From Bradysia coprophila (lineage: Eukaryota > Arthropoda > Insecta > Diptera > Sciaridae), in contig NW_023503598.1 in the NCBI RefSeq assembly GCF_014529535.1, positions 124,001-188,000 on the forward strand: DNA of 64,000 nucleotides. The letters run 5' to 3'. The position numbers were made by a program, and so were the translations under genes. This document shows, one piece after another, positions 22,105 through 34,100 of this stretch. Positions within the stretch are counted from its first letter, which is position 1. Each line of letters starts with the position of its first letter. A model generated the notes under the pieces. That model was not told the origin of the DNA. It worked only from the letters and a program-made list of their open reading frames with translations, and searched no databases.

Positions 22105-25100
22105 CTTCAATCTCGTTCTCGCATAATTGAAAGCCTTTTTCAGCGTACCCACATTGATGTCGCTAACGTCGATGCCGAGCTCATGCGATTCATAACTACG
22201 CAGAAATTGTTCCTGAAACGAAATCCGGTAAAATTGCACAAAATGCTTCACAAACAGTAATGATCCCGCAGACTCACCGCATCCGCTCGGCATGCATTCT
22301 CGGCCAATTGTTTGCACAGACTCTTCAGATAAATGATTTTCTCAATATCGTCGCATATACTGAACGAATACATTTTGTCTTTGTGTGGCAGCGCGAACGC
22401 TCTGGGACTGTCTTGCACATCGTACACCACGGCTATCGAACTCAACGGTAACAGTTTGATGTGTTTGTACGATTTCTGATGGCTGACGCGGGCCGTATTC
22501 AAACCGGTCGTGCCGAATGTGGGCGATTTGGCGCTGTTGAAGCGATGCTTTTTGATTTTGCAAATTTCCATGTAATCGGTGAACAGGAACAGCATCAATG
22601 GATCGTCACGGCCGCTGAGATTGTTTGACAGTTCGGTCACTTCACATTTCGATACGAAACGTCGATGTGACGACACTAGGTCCGGCTGTAAGCGAAAGAG
22701 AAATGGGTCAGTTAGTAAATTTGGTTCAGATTTCGGTTCTCCGTTTGAATACGACTAACTGGACAATTGTCGATGTCGTTGAAGATATCGAATAACGCCA
22801 GTCGACCCTCCGTTTTCCGTTTGTCCTCATTGATGTACGTCATCACTTCCTTGATAGCTTTCAATGCTTGCTCAAGTTCTTTGAAGTCTGGATTCGTTTT
22901 CGGAGTGTGTTTCAATATATCTGCGGTCAAAGTGCGATTAAAACCTAAGACTGCAACGCCCCACTCCAACCCCATCCACTTACCACTAATCAATAAACTT
23001 ATGCTAGGTAGCCGCTGCACCGGTCGTATCATCAAATCCTGTAACGATTGGCGACCACATTCGGCTTTGGTTTGATTAATTTTCAGAAATGCATGAAACC
23101 GGGGATTCTGTGTATCACATTGCGCAAGCGTCTCTTTCATTTGTTCGAAGAAATTCACGTACGGTGGATAGGCCTTGATCAGCGCTTCTCGATGGTCCAA
23201 AATGATTTTGCCGATCAGGCACTCTTCTGACCAGCCCTCTTGCAGTTCACTGTCGAGACGCAATTGTGATTAAGCGTTCGGTTGAATCGGGTTTCAATTG
23301 ATTTTCTTACCGAAATTTGTCTAGCATTTCCTTGTGAACGTCATAGATTGGAGAGAAATTGTTGAAAATTGATTTGATTTCGGATATGTTGATGAGAGCG
23401 TTCTTCGTGTCTGCCATTTCTTTCAGCGGTTCGTAGAAGAGCTGTAAATTGGAGAACAAGAATATTGATTGGGGTGCTACGCATTCGGTATTATGAGGAA
23501 ATGGATCAACAACAAAGAGGACAAAGGGAAATTCATGGAAATTTCGACTCTTCACAAGACGAACTGGTGGTGAACCTGAAGACGAGATAGAATAAACCGA
23601 TGTTCAAAGACTCATCATTCGACATTTTCTAAACGATTGTAATGCAACGGCAGCGTAGATTCGACGCGAATTTGATTTCCCTCCTTTTGTTGTTATTGTA
23701 TCCCTCGTTAAGGGAGTCTTAAGATGTCCACGCCATCTATGCCGTTTACCTCTCCGTTAGTTAACAATAGAAGCTCCTCCCACTTCACATTGTTCAAAAG
23801 TAAACTGAGAGCTAAACGGAGTAAGAGCGATTACAGGGAGTCGCCCAGTTATCCTGTCTTATCGTATCCCTCGTTTGTAACTGAATCGACGAAAATTTTG
23901 ACTCACGAACTGGTCAGGGACTATCTTTCAATTCTAAAATGGTCGAGGACCTACTAGTCTCAGTGGAATTTAAGCATGAGTGTCTCTTGACAGTTGAAGA
24001 AGCTCAAGGTGCAAAAAGTCGTGATTCTTGAGCAGTCGTCAGAGTCGCAAAGTCGAGACCTTTTAACACTGAAAGTTTCTTTGGAAAATCTCTGGAATTT
24101 TCCGCAATATAATTCCACTGCGAAGGGCAAAAGGGCACGAACACGCACATGTGTATCTTGCATCGGCATTGCATCGTATATCGAATGAATTTAGTCAAAA
24201 TGATCTCTCGGTAGAGAAACATGTAACTGAACTTATGTAATCAATCAACGAGCAAAGAAATTGAACATGCCGTAAAACAGGTTTATTCAGACATGCAGCT
24301 CCATAGCGGCATCACCAATTTAAGAGCAAAGAAAAACGAATGGAAGAACCGGTTGATCAGAAATGAGAACGACATAGTGAGAGAAGTTTAATCAGCTGTG
24401 GAGTGGATGTGGTTAAATTTACAAACAAATTTTGCGGCAGAATTGTAATCACAAAAAACATTATTTTGCTGCCGTATAAATAGACCGAAAACTCTGCAAT
24501 CGATTCTAGTTTCGAACGTACTCATCGTCGCATTGCGTCGTTATCGGTAAAGCAAACCAATTACTTTATACTCTCGCTTTCGACACACTTTATCATCACA
24601 TAATCAAGTGTCAGTGAGAGATAGGAACAGCAACAGAGTTTGTTGATTGAATTGAAATGTTCGCAAATATATTCCATACGGAAATTCAACAACGAGACAG
24701 TCAACCATTGTACATCAGCGAGAACGAAGTGAAGAAACTGTTGTCATGGCCACTAATATTCGAGGCCTGCGAACAGGCTATACGTTCGGTCAGCAGAAGT
24801 GAATCAAGCGAAAATCAACCATCCGCTATTCAACCCGCTCGACAACGTATCAATATGAACAATGATACTGGTCAGAATGCGCGACAGCACACCGTGTTTA
24901 CGACAGATACAATAACCATTGTCTGTTGTTCGTTGTAGTTGCTGTCTTCTCAATGTTGGGCGTAATAAACAACTACCAGCTCCCATCAGTTGGAGGAAGT
25001 AAGACGTTCAACACAATCGGTCATAAGATGGTGACTTCCTTCCCGAAGAATGAACAGTTGGAGCCTCCTCTTCCTAACATTTTGGCGTCGATTTTCCTGT

Positions 25101-28100
25101 TCGACACTGAAACCGGTAGACTTCGAAGCATTGTCGAGGGCACTGAAATAACAACTTGGCGAACTGCTGCATGTTCCCTGGTCGCGACCAAATATCTTTA
25201 CTTCAATCGAATTGATGATCCGACCACGACTTCGGTGTTGACCATCGTCGGTTGTGGTGTTCAGGTAAGGAATTTTTTCCATTTAAATTTTCACCTCGAT
25301 CACCGGTCAGTAATGCGATCTTTAGGGAAGAATTCATGCAATCGGAATGTGTAACACGTTCAACATATCAACCGTTCATCTATGGAACCGAACGAAAGCT
25401 AAGGCCACGATTTTGGCAGCTGAACTGGAAGGCGTCAAATCAACGTTTTTGAACAAAAATTTGAAAATATTTGTACACGATGCTGTTGATGAATGGGTTG
25501 CCGAGTCGGATATCATAGTCACCGCAACCAGTGCCAGGACCCCATTCTTATCTGCAAATATTTTGAAGCCTAACGTCCACATCAATGGTACTTAAATCAG
25601 AGAAACATTTCACCCTGCTGTGCCTCCCTGATCATTCGATTCAATTTCAGCGGTTGGAGCTGGTATCAATCATCATTCGGAACTTGACGGCAGCGTTTAT
25701 GGAATGAGCAAAATTTATGTCGATAGCTGGGCGGGTGCTCAGTCTGAATTGAAAACCCTAAATTACCCAATCGAAGGTGAGGTTGGTGAGGTCATTAACA
25801 GCGTCAAGCAAACACCCACTCAAAAATGGACAATTTTCCAATCGCTCGGAATGGCTGTAGAAGATGCTGCAGTTGCACAGCTAATAGTGGAACTCTACGA
25901 AAAAGGAAAGAGGACAGAGCAAACGGTTGGATGAAGTGACGATTTGACCAATGTAATTGTAACCGGTTCATTGATCGAAAGTGACAAATAAAACTCCAGA
26001 AGCAGAAACCCGTGGTATTCGTTTCAGTAAATAGGAAAGTATGGTACTCACGGTTGTGATGGTATTCAATATGTCCACATAATTGGACTCCGTGCCGAAC
26101 AGATCCATGAAATGATTGTAACGCATCGTCTTCTTCTTCGGCTCGGTAGAAATGTCCAATTCTTTGATGTCATTTTTCACGTTCGGGCTGGCCGTATAGT
26201 CCAACAGACTACCGGACAGCAAACCAACATCTGATACAGACGATCGTCGTTTCAACAATCCGCGTGGAGTTGAATCGGCCGGTGTTAGATGCAGGAGTTT
26301 CCGTTTCCGATTGGGCAGTGAGTCCCGGCGATCCGTCTTCGATACGTTGCATATTCTCTCCAGGTACTGAAACGAATGGATTTTTAGTCTATCTCTCTCT
26401 CCGCCTATAAAATTACTGCAGTTGGAAGCACTTACATTCTCGAACAGATGATCCTTTTCGTCTGCATAACCATTTTGAATGGTGTACCAAAACCAGTCCG
26501 ATTTAACGATAACAGTTTCCGAATTTTTCGGTTCCGGTTTCGATTGTGTGGCACGGTCGTCAACGACCTAAATTAAGAGAAAAAAAAACAAACAAACGTC
26601 AGACACCATAAATCGATCAATTCGCTCTCGTCAACAAAATAACTATTTCAAACGACAAAATGATTCTTTTCTGGCTGAAACGACTGTACATACTTTCCGG
26701 CAAATTGCACAAAATCTTAGCACATAAAAATCGGCAAAAAGAATGAACTTCATGGTCCATTTGTCAAAACAAAACGAAACAGAGTAATTAACCCCCATCA
26801 ACTGTTAAACATTTTTGAATTCCGTCCATGAATGCGTTTTTGACATATTTATGAGGGATGCAAATGTGTAGGTGAGAGACAGGTGGTTGTTTAAATTGGG
26901 AAATGGACTAGATTTTGCGACAATGTGGGTGGAATTTGGAATTTCCCAATTTTTTGTTCCATCACTCGGTATTCGAATAAGAAGCGCAACATTGTCGATT
27001 GAATGATAAATAAGGGAAAGGGATAATTATTAGGGTGGGTCGTATTTTCATTTTGTTTTTATTTTAAAAGGCCTGGCCCCAGGCTGTACTCAGAATTGAC
27101 CAAGGAATCCGAAACAACAAAATTTTTTTTTTTAAATTCATTTTTCTCTTGCCTCTAGGCTGATTTTTGATTTTTGGGGTAGTAGCATGAAATTGCACAC
27201 AATGTTGACAGATATCTCGGGCAGTTGGGAACAGAAGACATTGCTGCTAACTGTAGTGAATAGCCGAGGAGTCCAGCTATGAAATACCATAAGAACGTTG
27301 TTGTTCTTCGCCTTCACTCGGGCAGGGTAACTCTGTCAGTGTTCGAGACTAAAACTTTTCGACAAAAAATTTCAACTTTATTTACAAATAAAATCGACAA
27401 ATCATGACATAACACGTCGTGTGAGGTATGTCTGAACAGGTAATCTCATAGAGAATCCATTGCAGAGACGTTTTTTGAAAACAAGTTGAAAAAGCTAACA
27501 GGAGCTTTGTTTTTGAAGCCCAAAGTTGGCAATTTTTTGTTAGAATGAAAAAGTTAAATGAACAAAAAAGGTTCTAATCTGGTGAAATTGATAGTTTTAT
27601 ACCTATTCACCCTAAATAACAATTTTCTGAGCAAATAAACGTAAATTCGTCGATTTTTGTTCATTTGACTTTTTCATTCTACCAAAAAATTGCCAACTTT
27701 TGGCTTCAAAAACAAAGCTCCTGTGAGTTTTTTCAACTTGTAATCATAAAACTTCTCTGCAATGGATTCTCTATGAGATTACCTGTTCAGACATACCTCA
27801 CACGATGCATTATGTCGTCATTTCCGATTTTGTTTGCAAATACAGTTGAAATTTTTCGTTGAAAAGTCTTAGTTGGGAACACTGACAGAGTTACCCTGCC
27901 CGAGTGAAGGCGAAGAACAACAATGTTCTTATGGTATTTCATAGCTGGACTCCTCAGCTATTCACTACAGTTAGCAGCAATGTCTTCTGTTCCCAACTGC
28001 CCGAGATATCTGTGAACATTGTGTGCAATTTCATGCTACTACCCCAAAAATCAAAAATCAGCCTAGAGGCAAGGAAAAAATGAATTAAAAAAAAATTGCT

Positions 28101-31100
28101 GTTTCGGATTCATTGGTCAATTCTGAGTACAGCCTGGGGCCAGGCCTTTTAAAATAAAAACAAAATGAAAATACGACCCACCCTAATAATTATTAGCGTC
28201 GTTCAAACTAGACCCGATACAGTCAGAGGCAGTGAAATTTCAGCATGAATTTGCTTCAGCTATTTTTCAGCTTTGCCACACAACCATTCAAAACTCTGTT
28301 TATACCGTTTTATACCACTACCACACGCGTTCATGTAGCAGCTTCAACAATATAAACAAGTATGAACAGTTTTGATTGCATGTGTTGATTAGTTGAAAAA
28401 CAGCTCAAGCAAATTCATGCTGAAATTTCACTGCCTCTGACTGTATTCTAAAAATTAATTTCATTCGACGTGGTTGGGTTAGTTCAACAAAATTATTTCT
28501 AAAAAAAATGTCAAAAAATTGTTGAATTTTGATGACCCAAAGCCGTTTACGTTCTACAAGGTAAGTGTTGATGAGACTGATTTTTCTATGAACGCATGAC
28601 TTTGAGAATTTGAAGGTTTTTTTTTATTAGGATGGTGATGACCATTTCAATTTTAATATGTAAGTGATGGTAGAGTTTTACTAATTTCTACGCCTACACC
28701 CATAAATTCCTCAGATTCGCTATCCCAGTCAAAGAATCATTTTATTTTTTCTACAAATTTAAACTTGAATTTGTAAAGATGCTTCGACCAGATTACGTGA
28801 GAAAGTATCTAATTTTTGTGGTTCAATCGCTGCGTTTATATATTGTGAGTTATTCGTAGCACAATTTTTTTTTTCTCGAAACATAGTCACCAAACATCGC
28901 TCCCTGAAAATTTTGCGAGAGCGATGGATCCTATTGACTATCCTAATACAGATTTTCTCAATGGATATTGAATAAGTTCGAATGAAAATGAGAAAATCTG
29001 TATACATTTACGGAGTTTTACAAACATTTTAACAGACACGTTCGGGCAGTATGTACTGACTGACGGACTGAGGTAAAAAAGAGACCGAAACAATTGTCGT
29101 TCTTGAAAGGAGTGAATGACTACAGAGTATATAACTGACTAAAGCTTATGCAAATCCACAAGTTTCGCGTGAATTCGAGTGCAGCCCAAGTTCATCACCG
29201 TGTAGCACTTCCAATTTTAATAGAATTTTTTCCCTTGTTGAACATTCCTGGCCTTTATATTCACCACATTCCTCAAATTCTATAGAAATCGTTAGTGCTA
29301 CACCAAATAAACTCGGAACTCGTATTTTTGTGACCTGCTGAACAGTGAACATTTGCTTTAACTTCATTGTTTAAATATACGTTTTGATGACTGAGAAACA
29401 ATTACTCGCTCAGTGTGAGCTTTTTTTATATGCCTTTAAGGGTATTCTACTTTCAAAAAAGTTCCTCAACTCCTGTGGAGGTGGTCGTCAGCCATATCGG
29501 TCGTAAAGGAGCCACTGGAAGTTCGCCGATATATTTATTTCTACCCAATTGTTCGTCTCTTTATACCTCAGATGAATTTTAAACCAATAAGACCCTATTT
29601 AGTCCAGCCCCTGTGTCAGGAAAAATGGCTCCGTTTGCCAAAAATGTCAGGAAAAAGTCGATTTTCGAAAAAGAAAATTTGTTCCACAATTTATCATTCC
29701 GAATAATGTACGATAACTGAAAAGCTCGTGAAACGTAGAGCGAGCGGATTAACACAAGGGACCCGACTAATTAACCCTGACAGTTTATTCATTTGTCCTT
29801 CTAATGTCACCTCACACACCTTGTTCATTTCGTGTACCTGGAAAAATGTCCATAATGGACGCTTCTAGCGCTCAATACCTTCGGAAGGCTGTTTTTTCTT
29901 CAATATTTTCTTAATTTTTTCGTAACAAATATCCATTGAGAAAAACGTAGATACAACGGATATCGTGACGTAATAGTCTACATCCAAAAAGGATTGAGAA
30001 TGGAAAATATGAAATTCTTGGAGAACGAAATGTGTTGGATAGATCAGCGTAGTTACTGATGTGTGGCAAACAATATTCATGCGAGCCTGTGAGCTAGTAA
30101 TGACGTGAATATTGTTGGCATTAGTGGTTAACGTTAAATGTGGCACATAAACATCTGAAATGACTTCATTTTTGCTCGTCTCGTTGGTCGAGTTGGATAG
30201 GCGCTGGATTTATAAACCAGAGGTTGCTAGTTCAAGCCCAGCTGTGGACATTATGAGCAAAAATGCTTTCACTTCAGATTTTGATGTCTAGTATGTTTCA
30301 CTTAATAAAAATTAAAGTTTGTTTGGTTTTACACCAGAGTTCACAGGAGCTCATAATTCTCGTACTTGTAGATAAAGGAACTTTGTTTCACTGGAATGTT
30401 CGGGAAGTGAACCAATCTTTTAGACCTCAGTAAGTGAGGGATTCTTCTGAAAAACAGCAAACCGAATTCGGACGCATTTTCCATTGGAATTTTTTATATG
30501 TGCTCAGTAAGGTATTCGACTCCAGAGGCCAAAACCACTTCCAAAAAAAATTCTTCGAAGCTTGTGTGGCTGGTGAAAGGGGATCAAAAACCGAAAACTT
30601 ACACTTCTCTTACAAAAATTTCTCCAGTTACACGAGATGCACAGGGTCGTGTGGGGTGTCATTAGAAAGGTAATTGCATGTACTTCCGGGGCAAATGGGG
30701 TCTTATTGGGTTTAAAATTCATCCACACTGAGATATGTGCAGAGTTTTCAACCGAAAAAAGGTTGAAATCTTACAATTTTCTTACAGAAATTTGTCGAGG
30801 TACACGATACGTGCATGGTCGTGTGGGGTGTCATTAGAAAGGTAGTTGCATGTACTTTCAGGGCAAATAAGGATTTGGGGATTTGAAAAGCATCTACGAT
30901 GAAATGTGAGAAGTTGAAATGTTTAATCATATTGCATCGTAGATGGTAGCAAACTTCCGTAAGACTCTACTTCCCCTGAAAGTTCATGCAAATACCTTTC
31001 TAATGACACCTCACACGACTATCTACGTTTCGTGTACCTGGAGAAATTTTTGTGAGAACAGTGTAAGTTTTTCAGTCTTTTTTCGGTTGAAAACTTCAAA

Positions 31101-34100
31101 TTCACATATCTCAGTGTGGAGAACTTTAACACCAATCAGACCCCATTTGCCCCGAAAGAACATTCAATTATCTTTTTAATGACATCCCACATGACCCTGT
31201 ACGGCTCGTGCAACTGGAGAAATTTTTGTAGGAAAAGTGCATGTTTTCGGTTTATGATCACCTCACACTAGCCTCACAAGATTCGAGGATTCAGAAGAAT
31301 CCCTCAGTACAATTTTTTGGCGAAGGTTGTTCTCAATATTTGTCTCGTTGAACCATTAAACCTAGGCTGAGAGAAAATAAATCTTCCATACGAATAACTC
31401 ACAATCATCAGATCAGATGATATCGATTGTACCATTCACATTACAGATCACTATGAAATTACAATTTTTTTTTTTCATTTATCGTCGCACATTGACAAAT
31501 TCAATCTTAAAAGTCCGCTGAAAGAATAATTTCTTCTAATAATATCTAAATCTAACATGCAAGCTTACGAACTAAAGAGAAACCACAGATCACAACCAGA
31601 TTAGTGCAATTTAAATGAAATTTAAAAAAAAGAAATTCGAAAAATTTACGTGAAACCAAAAATTTTAATTGTGAGAAATGAATTTGTATTCTAAGCATAA
31701 GATGTGAGTAATGCAAATTATTTACATGGAATGGAATGGACTGGAATGCAAAAACCATAACAGTAGACTGGTTCGTTGAAACGTAAATGCCGAAAAATTT
31801 ATCAAAATAATTTAAAAAAAAAAATAGTTGGAGGTGAGGTGACCAACCGATTCTTTTTAACAAAAAATTATTTCCCTTGGAATCGTAACCATTCTTCCCA
31901 AGTATTGTGCTTCGTTGTCCCGATAGATCTACATTTTCTTTCGTTTCGACGGACCAGTCTATGAACATTTTTTGCAGTCACATTTAGCTGGAAATGGAAA
32001 ACAATGTGTTGGAGAAACGGCGCGACAAACAATTTAAATCGGCGGCCGAAAATTCAATGGATTGTCTTTTTCTCATGTGGAACAAATTGCAACTATTTTG
32101 GTTGGTCGTGTGCTTCTTTCAGAAGGTTAGTCAATGAATGATGTTTCTCAGCAGACGAACGACAGAAAATTGGTTATTTACGAATTGAAAAGCAAACAAA
32201 ACATTAGCCTTCGGTACAATTAGCTGGAACGATAGAACGCAAAATATTTGAACTGAAAGTGAGTCGAAATCGATGCAATTCTTAGTATAGCGACCGACAG
32301 TGTCCTCATATTTGTCGCTGAAAATATCCTTCATCAATCAGGGCCTATTATTCGAATTTTTTTCGGGAATTCTTCAGAACTTTTATGAATTTTCCAGAAT
32401 TTTAAGAATTGAAATTCCGAATTGTGACAACTGTCTTCATAATCAATAACTTTGGATCCAATCATATTACGAAGAGTGAGAGTTGTGTCTGCAGACGATC
32501 AAATGACAGAATGTCCTGAGCCTAATATGAAGTACGGATTGAGTAGTTGGTATTATCAATTGTTACATCGATGACTCGGGATTACTGAGCAAAGCGGTAG
32601 CCTATGAGACCTAAGGTCGTTGGTCAGAAAAATCGGCCAAGAAGTTCGGGGTGGCGTAGCCATTGTAAATTAAGGAAACAGAGGATAAATGATGGTGCTG
32701 GTGATAACAATTCGGACTAAGGAAAATCAGATCTTTGAGGACTACTCATTGGAGTGATGGGGTTTGAAAGAAAAAGTGTTGAGCTCTGTCTCTAGAACAC
32801 TTTCACGTCGCCACGGATCTGTGAAATCTATGAATCAAAAGGAGCTTAGTCTAAGGTCCTTAGGTCAGCAGGTCGTGACTTTGAGGATTCTAAAGATAGG
32901 GTATCTAGTTCTATCTAACGTCGAGCCAGACGTTTAAGTATATGATTTGCCTGCGAGGTCTAGGAGACATACCAATTCAAGTGCATCGCTTGCTGGATAT
33001 TGAGAGGTAAGAGACGGAGTCCATAAGCCTTAATGCGTAGCAACTATGTTGTTTTTGCTACCTAGCTCAACTAGCTAGAAAATGGAGCGTTGGCTCGCCA
33101 GACCTGTGTTTCAAGATCACTAGTTGATCATCCCACACTGATAAATCTATCTTAGTCTGGGGTTTTGCTCAGCATTGCTGTTGTCGAATCCATGATGAAT
33201 TTTAGTTAACCTTTCAGAAACGAGAAAGTATTACGATAACAATCAACGAATCTATTACTTCGCTTGGTTAAAGTAACGTGTCGTGTTTGAAACAATTTTT
33301 TATTTTTATTTTGATTGATTTAACTTAACAGCTGACGTCCCGTTTCTGCAAGGTTTTCTTGGAATGAAAAAGTCTGTGGTGAGCTAAAAAGGTCAAGTTT
33401 ATTGAAGGACAAAATTATTAAATTCGGAAGAATTGAGCGGACTTTCGTATGACCAATATTTTGTTCGAATTGTTCAACAGTTAACTTACAAATTTCCCGA
33501 AAATAATTTCCCATTAGTTCGTCTAATGCTAAATCGAGTTTAAACTGCTCGGACATCATTCATTAACCGGAAAACAATTAAATTAGCAAAGATAAATAAG
33601 GTTAACTGTACCACATTTGGCTCAGAAGCGACACAAATCGAACTATCCGGCTCATTAGTCGTACTGTGTAGACATGCTTTCCGTACCGGCGTAGTTGCAA
33701 TTGTACTTTTGTTAATGACGGTGAAAATGCTTACTGAATTGGTTTGTTGTTCATTTTCCGTGACTCTTTGGGACATAGGAACGGTGGACGGTGTTGGGAG
33801 CCGAGGAGTTTTAAAATCGACTACATCGGCGACATGCTTGTCCGGTGTACGCTCGACAAAGCTCGACTTTATTTTACTGAACAATTTCGTCGATTTCGGT
33901 GTTTTTACGGAATCTTTGCCGACACCTTTCATCATGCTTCGCAACGCGCGCATCGGTCTGTCTTTGACGTAAGACTTAATTGAGTCATTACACACGCTGT
34001 CCACAGACGTGATGGAATTAAGCGAAGCATTCGGATCAACTGAATTTCGACGCGATCGTAACTTCGTTATCGGATTACCCACAAAGCTCAGTCGTCGCTT

